DNA from: an uncultured Bacteroidales bacterium
GTDB taxonomy: Bacteria; Bacteroidota; Bacteroidia; Bacteroidales; P3
DNA: 32,579 nucleotides
Assembly (NCBI GenBank): GCA_947174375.1
Contig: CAMWIS010000003.1
Span: 1-32,579 of the forward strand
Direction: 5' to 3'
The notes under the pieces are model-generated. The model ran no database searches, was not told the origin of the DNA, and saw only the letters and a list, made by a program, of their open reading frames with translations. Numbering within the stretch: position 1 is the stretch's first letter; every line of letters starts with the position of its first letter. This document shows, piece after piece, positions 17,049 through 25,596 of this stretch. A program made the position numbers and the translations under genes.

Positions 17049-18869
17049 CTATTCTTCTATCTTGAAGGCCTGATAGGCCCGGCCACCACCCGCGAAGCCC
17101 GCGTTCTTGTAGAACTCCACGAACGTGAGACGCAACGGGTGTACGACCGATCCCAACGCGCAGAGCGCGATGTTGAGCCCATGGCCGAACAACAAGATCA
17201 AAATCATAATCAACTGCTTGAGCACCGGGATGGAACCGCTCATCTGCAAGGCCAAATCGTTGAACACGCCGCCGAGGATACCGCCCGTAAGCCCCAACGC
17301 GAACAGACGGATATAGGACAGCAAATCGCCGACCAAGCCCGTGGCCGTATTGTAACTCGCCCACAGCCCCGAACCGAAGTTCATCCAAATCGGCTTGCCG
17401 GGACTGTTGTAGAAGAACGCGCCGCACGCGCCGATACCCACGAGGGCATAGCAGGCGTAACGCACGGCGACCGGCAGCGTCATGGCCGTCATCTGTTCGG
17501 CCAACAGCGGAATCGCGAACACGAGGATGAGCCACCAGCCCAACGCGCCCACGGCATATTTAAAGCCTTTCTGACGCGCGATGTTGAGCACGTGGACGAA
17601 CATCCCGAACAGAATCTGTATGCCGCCCAACGCGAGCGAGAGCATCATGAGCTGGTCCTGACCGAGGATATAGGCGTGGAACCGTTGCAGGGACGGCACA
17701 TTGACGAGCGACACGCCGAAGAACGTGCCCGACAGCATACCGAACACGACGGCCGCCGCGCCCAAATAGCAGACGAGCGACAGTATCGGCCTGAAGTCCG
17801 GCTTCACCTTGGCGCGGAGCAGGAAGCCCGCCAGGACGAACAGCAGGCCGTAGCCGGCGTCGCCCATACAGAAGCCGAAGAACATCATGAAGAAAGGCGC
17901 GAACAAGGGCGTCAAATCCAATTCCCGATAGCCGGGCAACGAGAACAGTTTGGTAATCGGCTCGAAAAGACGCGCATAGGCGTTGTTTTTCAACAGCACC
18001 GGCACGTCCGCCTGCGCTTCCTCGGGCAAGGTCTTGGCGGCCTGTTGGCGGAAGAACACGCCCTCGCCCTCTAAGAAAGCCTCGAACTCGGCCTGGTCTT
18101 TGGCCGGCAGGTAACCGGCCACGATGCGCAGACTCCCATCGGCCTCGGCGGGCATATCGGTGCGCGCCACCCTATAGGCCAAGCGGTTCCAACAGTGCTT
18201 GCGCGCCTGTCCGAAGTCGGCCATGCGGTCGGCCGCGTAGGCCACGCGGGCCTCGTCTTCGGCCTTTTGCTGCCGCGCCGCCTGCAACTGCACCGCCCAC
18301 TGCGCCGGCGGCTGGGTCGGCGCGGCCTCTTCCTGCACGCGCCAGTCGGCGGGCAACGTATCCCAATAGACAAAATAGACGCGGCCGCCGGTTTTAGCCA
18401 CCAAGGCCACCGGATAGGCTTCGGGGGCTTCGTCCAACGTCCACATTTTGGCCGGCATACTGCCGAAACGCAACGTCAGCCCGGCCTGCGCCAAGCCTTC
18501 CAACACCGCCGGGTCGTACACGCCCCATACCGCCTCTTTGTCGGCGGCCTGCCGCAAGACCGCTTCCTGGTCCGCCGACTTGCGCGCGCGTTCCAAAGCG
18601 TCTTCGGTCCATTCGATACGGGCGGTCTCGTCCGCCGGGAAATCCGCCGCGGCGGCCCGCACGTCCGGATGCAGACGCCGCCAGTCGTTGAGCGCGCGCT
18701 CCAAACGCTCCGCCCGAACGCCCAAACGGTAGTCCTCTTCCTGCGTGCCCTTTACGGCCAAGTCTCCCAACGACAGGTCGAGCAACCCTTTGGCCTGCAA
18801 GGCTTTCAAGAACGGTTCGAATTCCTGATGGAACAACAGGATTTCGTATTTCAGCATCGGTTCTATCAT
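17049..18869 (-). CDS. atpI: V-type ATPase subunit I (membrane stator, a-subunit homologue)
   Basis: The stator membrane subunit that forms the ion half-channels beside the K ring. It has 606 residues: a soluble N-terminal arm of about 320 residues rich in Ala, Glu and Arg with coiled-coil character, then seven or eight membrane segments. Family hallmarks are MGDAGYG (335-341) and LSYIRLFALGL (517-527), with the conserved Arg521 thought to release the ion from the ring Glu, and Arg580 in HPLRLTFVEFY (577-587). The ATG at 18869 overlaps the stop of atpD by 4 bases. The N-terminal arm is more divergent than the membrane half, which is usual for this subunit. Confidence 0.95.
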   Translation of the reverse strand: MIEPMLKYEILLFHQEFEPFLKALQAKGLLDLSLGDLAVKGTQEEDYRLGVRAERLERALNDWRRLHPDVRAAAADFPADETARIEWTEDALERARKSADQEAVLRQAADKEAVWGVYDPAVLEGLAQAGLTLRFGSMPAKMWTLDEAPEAYPVALVAKTGGRVYFVYWDTLPADWRVQEEAAPTQPPAQWAVQLQAARQQKAEDEARVAYAADRMADFGQARKHCWNRLAYRVARTDMPAEADGSLRIVAGYLPAKDQAEFEAFLEGEGVFFRQQAAKTLPEEAQADVPVLLKNNAYARLFEPITKLFSLPGYRELDLTPLFAPFFMMFFGFCMGDAGYGLLFVLAGFLLRAKVKPDFRPILSLVCYLGAAAVVFGMLSGTFFGVSLVNVPSLQRFHAYILGQDQLMMLSLALGGIQILFGMFVHVLNIARQKGFKYAVGALGWWLILVFAIPLLAEQMTAMTLPVAVRYACYALVGIGACGAFFYNSPGKPIWMNFGSGLWASYNTATGLVGDLLSYIRLFALGLTGGILGGVFNDLALQMSGSIPVLKQLIMILILLFGHGLNIALCALGSVVHPLRLTFVEFYKNAGFAGGGRAYQAFKIEE

Positions 18870-19468
18870 AACGCCTCCTCCTGTTGCATATGACGGCTCT
18901 TGACGATTTTCTGCGAGGACTTCGACAGGTTCTCCTCGTCTTCGATAAAGCGTTTTATCTTTTGTATCGCCTCTTTATAGCCGGGAATCTGCACCTTTTC
19001 GTACAGATTCACTTTTTGGGTCGTTTTCTTGCGCGCCTTTTCAAGATACTGCATCTTGTAGCGGTACACCTCGCTCTGCAGGCCCACGGACGCCAATTCC
19101 TTGAGCGTCTCTATGCCCTGCGCCGTCCAGGCCGGTTCGGCAAACGAAAGGAACGGCTTTTCCTTGTAGCGGATTTCCTTCAGCTCCGGCACCTTGACGC
19201 CGGCCACCTTGCCCATCCTGAGATCGATGGCCTCCACCTCCACGCTGCGGGGATCCAGTTCCGGGAACAGCGCGGAAAGCCCTTCCATGCGCTGCATCGC
19301 CTCCTCCAACGCCTTATCCAGACGTTCGGCCTCGGCCTTGGCCTTCTTGACCTCCACCCGCAACGCGGACTCCTTGCTCTTGATGGTCGGCAAGGCCCGT
19401 TCCCGCATTTTCAGCCCCTTGCCCAACTCGTTGAGCGAAGTCTTGTTATATTGAAATTTAATCGGCAT
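18866..19468 (-). CDS. atpD: V-type ATPase subunit D (central rotor shaft)
   Basis: The 200-residue shaft that turns inside the A3B3 head. The start of the family is recognisable (KFQYNKTSLNELG, residues 4-16, then RERALPTIKSKE, 22-33), followed by a long charged coiled coil and a second helix near the C-terminus. The length fits the family (about 200-210). It follows atpB after 40 bases and overlaps atpI by 4. The partner subunit F, which usually binds D, has no recognisable gene in this operon. Confidence 0.93.
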   Translation of the reverse strand: MPIKFQYNKTSLNELGKGLKMRERALPTIKSKESALRVEVKKAKAEAERLDKALEEAMQRMEGLSALFPELDPRSVEVEAIDLRMGKVAGVKVPELKEIRYKEKPFLSFAEPAWTAQGIETLKELASVGLQSEVYRYKMQYLEKARKKTTQKVNLYEKVQIPGYKEAIQKIKRFIEDEENLSKSSQKIVKSRHMQQEEAL

Positions 19469-19508
19469 CGGTTTTCACACTTAATTTTCAAAACCCGTCG
19501 GTACGGCC

Positions 19509-20834
19509 TCAGGCGTTCTTCGGCCAGTATTTGTCCATCAGGTTCTGTTTGATCGCCACCTCGGCCGGCTTGAAATAGTGCGCGAACATCTGCCAAACGC
19601 GATCCAGCATCTCCGTCGTGTCGATGTTGACGTCGATGGCCAGAATCTGCGCCGAATAGTCCTTGGCGAACGACAGCGTCCGTTCGTCGTAGTCGCTCAA
19701 ATCGAAACCGTTTTCCAGCTTGGTGCGCGCGTTGGCCGCATCGGCGTACAGACGGACGGCCGCATTCATGACCTGCGGATGGTCTTCGCGCGTCTGCTTG
19801 CCGATAACCAGCTGTTTCAGACGCGAGAGCGAACGGAACGGGTCGATGATGACCTTGTTCACGTCGCTGTCGTTACGCAGGAACAACTGCCCTTCCGTAA
19901 TATACCCCGTATTGTCGGGGATGGCGTGCGTGATGTCGCCGCCGCTCAACGTCGTCACCGCGATAATCGTGATGGAGCCGCCGTCGGGCAACTGCACGGC
20001 CTTTTCGTAAATCTTGGCCAGGTCGGAATAGAGCGAACCCGGCATACTGTCTTTGGACGGAATCTGATCCATACGGTTGGAGACGATGCTCAACGCGTCG
20101 GCATACAGCGTCATGTCGGTCAGCAACACGAGCACCTTCTCGTTCTTATCCACGGCGAAATATTCGGCCGCCGTCAGCGCCATGTCGGGAATCAACAACC
20201 GTTCGACGGGCGGCTGTTCGGTCGTGTTCACGAAGCAAATCATCTTGTCGAGCACGCCGGCGTTCTCGAACGACTGCTTGAAGAACAGGTAGTCGTCGTT
20301 CGTCAGCCCCATGCCGCCCAAAATGATTTTATCCACCTTGGCCCGCAAGGCCACCATACACATCACCTGGTTGTAGGGTTCGTTCGGGTCGGCGAAGAAC
20401 GGAATCTTCTGACCCGACACGAGCGTATTGTTCAAGTCGATACCGGCCATGCCCGTGGGAATCAGCTCCGACGGCTGCTTGCGGCGGAACGGGTTGACCG
20501 ACGGCCCGCCGATCTCGCGTTCCTCGCCCTCCGGTTCGGCGCCCCCGTCTATCGGTTGGCCGTAAGCGTTGAAAAACCGCCCCACCAAATCGTCGCCCAC
20601 CTTGAGCGAAGGCACCTTGCCCAAGAAAACGACTTCGGCATTCGTCGGCAGGCCCTCCGTACCGGAGAACACCTGCAACGTGATGCGGTCGCCCTTGATT
20701 TTGACCACCTGCGCCAAACGGTCGCCCACCATGGCCAATTCATCGTTGGAAACCTGCGTCGCCCGCACATCGACCGTCGCCTTGGTCACGGCCTCCAATC
20801 GCGTATATACTTTCTGAAACGCTGTCTTTTCCAT
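19509..20834 (-). CDS. atpB: V-type ATPase subunit B (non-catalytic head subunit)
   Basis: The regulatory nucleotide-binding-fold subunit alternating with A in the head. It has 441 residues, near the usual 460. Recognisable parts are GRFFNAYGQPIDGG (85-98), the degenerate P-loop position SGQKIPFFADP (140-150) lacking a GxxxxGKT motif as expected for B, VLVLLTDMT (234-242), and PDNTGYITEGQ (306-316). The loop after SGQKIPFF departs from the more common B-subunit sequence in this region. It starts 8 bases after atpA and is followed by atpD after 40 bases. Confidence 0.96.
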   Translation of the reverse strand: MEKTAFQKVYTRLEAVTKATVDVRATQVSNDELAMVGDRLAQVVKIKGDRITLQVFSGTEGLPTNAEVVFLGKVPSLKVGDDLVGRFFNAYGQPIDGGAEPEGEEREIGGPSVNPFRRKQPSELIPTGMAGIDLNNTLVSGQKIPFFADPNEPYNQVMCMVALRAKVDKIILGGMGLTNDDYLFFKQSFENAGVLDKMICFVNTTEQPPVERLLIPDMALTAAEYFAVDKNEKVLVLLTDMTLYADALSIVSNRMDQIPSKDSMPGSLYSDLAKIYEKAVQLPDGGSITIIAVTTLSGGDITHAIPDNTGYITEGQLFLRNDSDVNKVIIDPFRSLSRLKQLVIGKQTREDHPQVMNAAVRLYADAANARTKLENGFDLSDYDERTLSFAKDYSAQILAIDVNIDTTEMLDRVWQMFAHYFKPAEVAIKQNLMDKYWPKNA

Positions 20835-20842
20835 AATCTCGC

Positions 20843-22606
20843 TTATTTATCTTGTTGATAGCGGGCAACCCACGTATCTATTTCCTGTTCGTAACGTTTG
20901 AAATCCTCGCTTTGGAACTGACTGTAGTTCATCTGCTTGAAAAGGTTGATCAACTGCTTGTAGAACTGCACGCAGTCGTTGAAGTCCTCGAAGCGGTAAT
21001 GGCGTTCGCACAGCCCCATGACCTTCTCGAACATATAACGCTGGCGTTCCATCGGCGTCAGGCTGTCGATGCTGTCGAACGCATCCTGTTGCAGAATCAC
21101 GAAGTCGATGAGTTCCGATTTCCAGAAGCTGTCGTGATACGAAACGGGTACGCCGTCGTCGCCGAGGATGTTGATCTGCTCGTTGGCTTCCTTGCCGCGC
21201 AATACGTAGTTCTTGCCGGCACGCACCTTATCGACCCAACCCGTGCCCATGCGTTCGTTCATATAGGCTTCGATTTCCGGATAGTCCAGATATTTGGAGT
21301 AGCTGTCAATCGGGTCGATGGCCGGATAACGCTTGCTGTCGGCACGCGACTGGGCCAAAGCGTAGAAACAGCGCGCGGCCTTTTTCGTGCCCTCGGTCAC
21401 GGGTTCCTTCAGGTTACCGCCCGCCGGCGACACCGTACCGATAAACGTGATGGAGCCGCTCTGACCGTTGTTCAGATAGACGATGCCCGCCCGCGCGTAG
21501 AAGTTGGAGATGATGGCCGTCAAGTCCATCGGGAACGCGTCCTGACCCGGCAACTCTTCCAAACGGTTCGACATCTCGCGCAAGGCCTGCGCCCAACGCG
21601 ACGTGGAGTCGGCCAACAACAGCACGCGCAAACCCATCGCGCGGTAATACTCGCCGATGGTCATGGCCGTATAGACCGAAGCCTCACGCGCGGCCACCGG
21701 CATATTGGACGTGTTGCAGATAATCGTGGTACGCTCCATGAGGCTGCGGTTCGTCCGCGGATCGACCAGTTCGGGGAACTCGGCGAAAATCTCGACGACC
21801 TCGTTGGCACGTTCGCCGCAAGCCGCCATGAGGATGACATCCACGTCGGCCTGCTTCGAAATCGCGTGCTGCAACACCGTCTTGCCCGAACCGAACGGCC
21901 CGGGGATAAAGCCCGTACCGCCCTCGGCAATCGGGTTGAACGTATCCATGACGCGCACGCCCGTTTCCAACACCTTGAACGGACGCGGCTTTTCCTTATA
22001 ATGCGTGATGGCGACGCGGACCGGCCATTTCTGCACCATCGTCACGGGGCACGACTCGCCGGCCTCGTTCTTGAGCACGGCCACGGCCTCCTCTATCGTA
22101 TAGGCACCGGCCGGCACGATTTTTTCCACCGTATATTCGCCCTTGAAGGCAAACGGCACCATGATTTTGTGAGGCAGCCAGCCTTCCTTTACCTCGCCGA
22201 GCCAATCGGCCGCCCGCACGCGGTCGCCTACCTTGGCCATAGGCGTGAAATCCCATTTCTTCGTCTTGTCCAAAGGCTCGGTATATTCGCCCCGGCGCAG
22301 GAAGACGCCTTCCATCGTTTCCAGATTGTTCTGCAAGCCGTCGTAATAACTCGACAACAGGCCCGGCCCCAACGTCACTTCGAGCAAATGCCCCTCGAAG
22401 CTGACGGGCGCCCCCACTTGCAGGCCGCGCGTGCTTTCATAGACCTGCACGTAGGCCGTATCGCCGTCTATTTTGATGACCTCGGCCATCAGTTTGACCC
22501 CGCGCAGGTCGATGAAACAGATTTCATTCTGCGCCACGGGGCCTTCGGTCTTTACCGTCACGAGGTTGGCGGTAATGCCGCTTACGGTTCCTCTTGTTTT
22601 CTCCAT
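20843..22606 (-). CDS. atpA: V-type ATPase subunit A (catalytic head subunit)
   Basis: The catalytic subunit that hydrolyses or makes ATP. Numbering from an in-frame GTG two codons upstream, it has the Walker A loop GPFGSGKT (238-245), CGERANEV (265-272) with the catalytic-site Glu267, and LLLADSTSRWA (331-341). It also carries the insert region typical of A subunits (about 115-185, with FKGEYTVEKIVPAG), absent from F-type beta. I chose the ATG at 22606, giving 587 residues, over the GTG at 22612. The two starts cannot be separated by a ribosome site, which is usual for Bacteroidota. It lies between the DUF2764 gene (11 bases) and atpB (8 bases). Confidence 0.97.
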   Translation of the reverse strand: MEKTRGTVSGITANLVTVKTEGPVAQNEICFIDLRGVKLMAEVIKIDGDTAYVQVYESTRGLQVGAPVSFEGHLLEVTLGPGLLSSYYDGLQNNLETMEGVFLRRGEYTEPLDKTKKWDFTPMAKVGDRVRAADWLGEVKEGWLPHKIMVPFAFKGEYTVEKIVPAGAYTIEEAVAVLKNEAGESCPVTMVQKWPVRVAITHYKEKPRPFKVLETGVRVMDTFNPIAEGGTGFIPGPFGSGKTVLQHAISKQADVDVILMAACGERANEVVEIFAEFPELVDPRTNRSLMERTTIICNTSNMPVAAREASVYTAMTIGEYYRAMGLRVLLLADSTSRWAQALREMSNRLEELPGQDAFPMDLTAIISNFYARAGIVYLNNGQSGSITFIGTVSPAGGNLKEPVTEGTKKAARCFYALAQSRADSKRYPAIDPIDSYSKYLDYPEIEAYMNERMGTGWVDKVRAGKNYVLRGKEANEQINILGDDGVPVSYHDSFWKSELIDFVILQQDAFDSIDSLTPMERQRYMFEKVMGLCERHYRFEDFNDCVQFYKQLINLFKQMNYSQFQSEDFKRYEQEIDTWVARYQQDK

Positions 22607-22617
22607 AGTCACTATCG

Positions 22618-23562
22618 CTATGCGCCGATACCGGCGCTGAATTCATTTTTCTCCCAATCCACAGCCCGCAGGGACTGCAATTTAGCTTTAAGCAGTTGAT
22701 GGCCGTCGGCCTTTTTAAGACGCTGCCAGCGTTGCTGCAACTGCAAACGGACGAAATACGCCCACAGGCTGTCGGTCGAAGCCGTCGCGTCGCCGCCGCC
22801 CGCCTCGGCAAAGCGCCAACGGAAGCTGTCGCAAAGCCATTCTCGTTTCATCGGGTCGGTTTCGGCCGTCACCTTCTCCATGTCTTCGGCATAGTCCCAA
22901 AGCTGCGCCAACGGTTCTTTCTCCAAGGCCGCAATCCACTCGGCGTCGGCGACCGCCCGGTCGCCCTTGGCCGGGTACTCCGGCAGGTTGTCGTCCATCG
23001 GCAGTTCGGGGTATTTCTTACGGTTGAGCCGGTTGGCCACGGTCTTCCATTCCCAGTCGAAACGGTAATACGATTTCAGGAACGCGGACGGCAAGGCCGG
23101 CACCTGCGCGTAGAACAGCGCCTGCAAACGCCGGTAGGCCTCGGTATCGGACCACGGCGCCAAGGCTTCGTCCGTATCGCCGGCCACCGGTTGGAGCGCG
23201 CCCGCCCCCGCTTCGGCGGCGGTCGCCGCGGCCTCCATCGCGCAACGCCGCGCGTAATCGGCCCGGAACGCCTGCATATAGGGCAAAGCCTCTATCATAG
23301 GCACGAGACAGGCCGGTTCAAAGTTCCCGGCTTCCGGCAACGCCCGGTCGGCCGTCTGCGCTTCCGCTCCGGCTTCGGCCCGGATTTTCGCGAGCCATAT
23401 TTTATGGTAGGCGGGCGAAAAGATATAAGCGAGCACCGCTAAGTCCTTACGGCTCAGCAATTCGATGGCTTCGGCGCAGACGGCCTCCACGGAAGGGCCG
23501 TCCCCCTCCGCATTGAACGTCCATTGCGGCAACGAAGCCGAAAAATAAGGATAGGCTGACAT
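22618..23562 (-). CDS. DUF2764 family protein, V-ATPase-associated
   Basis: A soluble, acidic, helix-rich protein of 314 residues with no signal peptide or membrane segment. The N-terminal MSAYPYFSASLPQW is typical of DUF2764, a family found in V-ATPase operons of Bacteroidota and some other bacteria. I start it at the ATG at 23562, five bases after the atpE stop. A TTG further upstream would lengthen it but overlap atpE and lose the family-like start. The middle (about residues 95-145) is Ala/Glu rich and probably variable. Its place between atpE and atpA is where subunit C (and F) lies in Enterococcus and Thermus operons, so it may do the work of the socket subunit C (inference). No biochemical role is known to me. 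Confidence 0.85.
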   Translation of the reverse strand: MSAYPYFSASLPQWTFNAEGDGPSVEAVCAEAIELLSRKDLAVLAYIFSPAYHKIWLAKIRAEAGAEAQTADRALPEAGNFEPACLVPMIEALPYMQAFRADYARRCAMEAAATAAEAGAGALQPVAGDTDEALAPWSDTEAYRRLQALFYAQVPALPSAFLKSYYRFDWEWKTVANRLNRKKYPELPMDDNLPEYPAKGDRAVADAEWIAALEKEPLAQLWDYAEDMEKVTAETDPMKREWLCDSFRWRFAEAGGGDATASTDSLWAYFVRLQLQQRWQRLKKADGHQLLKAKLQSLRAVDWEKNEFSAGIGA

Positions 23563-23567
23563 AACGA

Positions 23568-24188
23568 CTAAAACAACCAACGACGCAGGTTTTCACGCGC
23601 ATACTGTTTGAACAGCGCGGCGAAATCCGCTTCGGTAAAACTGAGTTTATAGCCTTTGGCACGGCTCTGCACCTGAAAGCCGTGTTGCACGTCGTGCCGG
23701 TACTGTACCTGCAGGCCCGCCTGCAACGCCTGTCCCAACGTCTTCTGCAACAAAGCGTCGTACTGCGCGCGTTGCGCCTCCGGCAACAAGAGCGTCAAAT
23801 CGGCGGCGCCGGCTTCGGATTTTCCGAAAGCCCGCACGGTTTCCAACAACAGTTCCTGCATGAAGGCGTCCTTTTCGAAAGCCGCCTCCACCGCCGGATT
23901 CACGGTCTTTTGCAACAGGTTCTCTTCCAAGTCGGCTTTGGCGGCGGAGAGCATCTGACGCAGACTGCGTTTGAGTTCCGCCTCGGCACTCTCTTTTTCT
24001 TTGGCGATATCGGCCGCGGCCCGGGCGCGCAAGGCGGCCACTTCGGCTTCCACGGCGGCCTTCAGGCGTTCGGCTTCCGCCTTGGCCTCGGCCAAGAGGC
24101 GTTCGCCCTCGGCTTTTCCTTTGGACAACCCCTCTTCGTAGAGTTTTCGGGTTATTTCCTGTAATTTGCTATCCGTCTCCATATTCAT
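23568..24188 (-). CDS. atpE: V-type ATPase subunit E (peripheral stalk)
   Basis: The peripheral stalk subunit that holds the head still while the rotor turns. It has 206 residues: a long Ala/Glu/Lys-rich coiled coil (about 8-90) followed by a globular C-terminal part that binds the head. The usual stalk partner G is not recognisable in this operon. It is the first gene of the operon, with a good Bacteroidota promoter just upstream. Starts at residue 1 (24188) or Met3 (24182) are both possible. The identification rests on the coiled-coil layout, length and position before DUF2764 and atpA. Confidence 0.88.
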   Translation of the reverse strand: MNMETDSKLQEITRKLYEEGLSKGKAEGERLLAEAKAEAERLKAAVEAEVAALRARAAADIAKEKESAEAELKRSLRQMLSAAKADLEENLLQKTVNPAVEAAFEKDAFMQELLLETVRAFGKSEAGAADLTLLLPEAQRAQYDALLQKTLGQALQAGLQVQYRHDVQHGFQVQSRAKGYKLSFTEADFAALFKQYARENLRRWLF

Positions 24189-24209
24189 AGACTTTTATAT
24201 AAGGAATGA

Positions 24210-24240
24210 CAAATTTAATGATTTTTTTGCCTATCGGCAA
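24210..24240 (-). promoter_or_regulatory. Bacteroidota-type promoter for the V-ATPase operon
   Basis: On the minus strand a TTG (24240-24238) is followed after exactly 20 bases by TAAATTTG (24217-24210), a full match to the -7 consensus TAnnTTTG of the Bacteroidota primary sigma factor. Transcription would begin near 24204, leaving a leader of about 15 bases before atpE. Confidence 0.7.
24227..24240. repeat. Short perfect inverted repeat over the V-ATPase -33 element
   Basis: TTGCC (24227-24231) and GGCAA (24236-24240) are perfect inverted arms around TATC. One arm contains the -33 TTG of the V-ATPase promoter. It could be an operator or a chance palindrome; five base pairs are few. Confidence 0.35.
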
Positions 24241-24272
24241 GTTTTTATGACCGATATAATGCCTTTTTTCGT

Positions 24273-24280
24273 TATTTTTG
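24273..24280 (+). promoter_or_regulatory. Possible -7 promoter element for the SpmA/SpmB-like gene
   Basis: TATTTTTG matches TAnnTTTG and is followed by C, as is common in Bacteroidota promoters. No TTG element sits 19-22 bases upstream, so it is weaker than the divergent promoter. A start near 24287 would give a leader of about 70 bases before the ATG at 24358. Confidence 0.4.
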
Positions 24281-24357
24281 CAGTGGATATGAACGGCAAG
24301 ACGCGCCCGTTGCGTAGCCGTTTTTCATCGAAAGCACTACTTTTAATAACTGCACCT

Positions 24358-25596
24358 ATGTTATTGAACTACATTTGGATTGCATTTTTTCTGATTGCCA
24401 TCGTCGTGGCGGTTTCCCATTTTACCGCGACCGGCGACGCGGAGGTGTTCCGCGCCTTGGTGAACGCCACGTTCGACTATGCCAAATTCGCCGTCATGGA
24501 CATCGCCCTGCCGTTGACCGGCATCATGACGCTTTGGCTCGGCCTGATGAACATCGGCGAACGGGCGGGCGTCATCCGCTTCCTATCGCGCATCGTGGGC
24601 CCGTTCTTCCACAAGCTGTTTCCGGAAATCCCGGCCGACCACCCGGCCACGGGCCAACTCATGCTCAACTTTTCGGCCAATATGCTCGGCCTCGACAACG
24701 CCGCCACGCCGCTCGGCCTGAAAGCGATGGAGAGCATGCAGAGCCTGAACCCGCAGAAAGACACGGCCTCCAACGCCCAAATCATGTTCCTGGCCATCAA
24801 CACGTCGGGCCTCACGCTCATTCCCATCGCCATCATGGCGCAACGCGCGCTGTTGGGCGCGGCCAACCCGACCGACATCTTCCTGCCGCTACTCATGGCC
24901 ACGTTCTGCTCCACGCTCGGCGGCATCATCTATGTGGCCGTCAAACAGAAAATCAACCTGTTGGACAAAACCATCCTCGGCTGGCTCGGCGGGCTGACGC
25001 TGCTGATCGCGGGCCTGGCCTGGTTCGGCACGCAGGCCGCGCCCGAAACGCTGTCGCGGTTCTCGACGGTCTTCGGCAACGGGCTGTTGCTGCTCCTGAT
25101 TGCGGGCTTTATCGGCGGCGGCCTCTACAAACGCATCAACGTCTATGACGCGTTCGTCGCGGGCGCGAAAGACGGCTTCTCGACCACGGTCAAAATCATT
25201 CCCTATCTCGTGGGGATGCTCGTCGCCATCGGCGTTTTCCGCGCTTCCGGCGCAATGGACTATCTCGTTGACGGCTTGGCCTGGCTCTTCGCGCAACTCG
25301 GCCTGAACACCGACTTCGTGGCCGCCCTGCCCACGGCCCTGATGAAACCGCTGAGCGGTAGCGGCGCCAAGGCCATGATGGTGGAGACGATGAACGCCTA
25401 CGGCGCCGACAGCTTCGTCGGCCGCCTCTCCTGTCTGTTCCAAGGGTCGGCCGATACGACCTTCTACATCATCGCGCTGTATTTCGGTTCGGTGGGCATC
25501 CGCAAATACCGTTACGCGGTCCAGGCCGGCCTGATGGCCGACCTGATCGGCGTGGTCGCGGCCATCATCATCGCTTATATCTTCTTCCATGCATAA
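24358..25596 (+). CDS. SpmA/SpmB fusion, nucleoside recognition (Gate) domain membrane protein
   Basis: A 412-residue polytopic membrane protein joining homologues of Bacillus spore maturation proteins SpmA (first half) and SpmB (second half). Each half holds a Gate-type segment: NFSANMLGLDNAATPLGLKA in the first and MKPLSGSGAKAMMVETMNA in the second, followed by FQGSADTTFYIIALYFGSVG. Non-spore-forming Bacteroidota commonly carry this fused form; its transported substrate is unknown. I start it at the ATG at 24358, because the MLLNYIWIAFFL beginning leads directly into the first membrane helix. In-frame starts at 24289 and 24166 would add a tail with no helix or similarity, and the latter would reach into atpE. 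Its stop overlaps the next gene's start by 8 bases, so the two are probably translated together. Confidence 0.9.
   Translation: MLLNYIWIAFFLIAIVVAVSHFTATGDAEVFRALVNATFDYAKFAVMDIALPLTGIMTLWLGLMNIGERAGVIRFLSRIVGPFFHKLFPEIPADHPATGQLMLNFSANMLGLDNAATPLGLKAMESMQSLNPQKDTASNAQIMFLAINTSGLTLIPIAIMAQRALLGAANPTDIFLPLLMATFCSTLGGIIYVAVKQKINLLDKTILGWLGGLTLLIAGLAWFGTQAAPETLSRFSTVFGNGLLLLLIAGFIGGGLYKRINVYDAFVAGAKDGFSTTVKIIPYLVGMLVAIGVFRASGAMDYLVDGLAWLFAQLGLNTDFVAALPTALMKPLSGSGAKAMMVETMNAYGADSFVGRLSCLFQGSADTTFYIIALYFGSVGIRKYRYAVQAGLMADLIGVVAAIIIAYIFFHA

Noticed and set aside
19578..20858. 426-codon open frame on the plus strand opposite atpB
   Set aside because: Same reason; atpB motifs are in the minus-strand frame.
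20852..22699. 615-codon open frame on the plus strand opposite atpA
   Set aside because: Shadow of a high-GC gene: the protein is Arg/His/Leu-rich without motifs, and atpA on the other strand is unmistakable.
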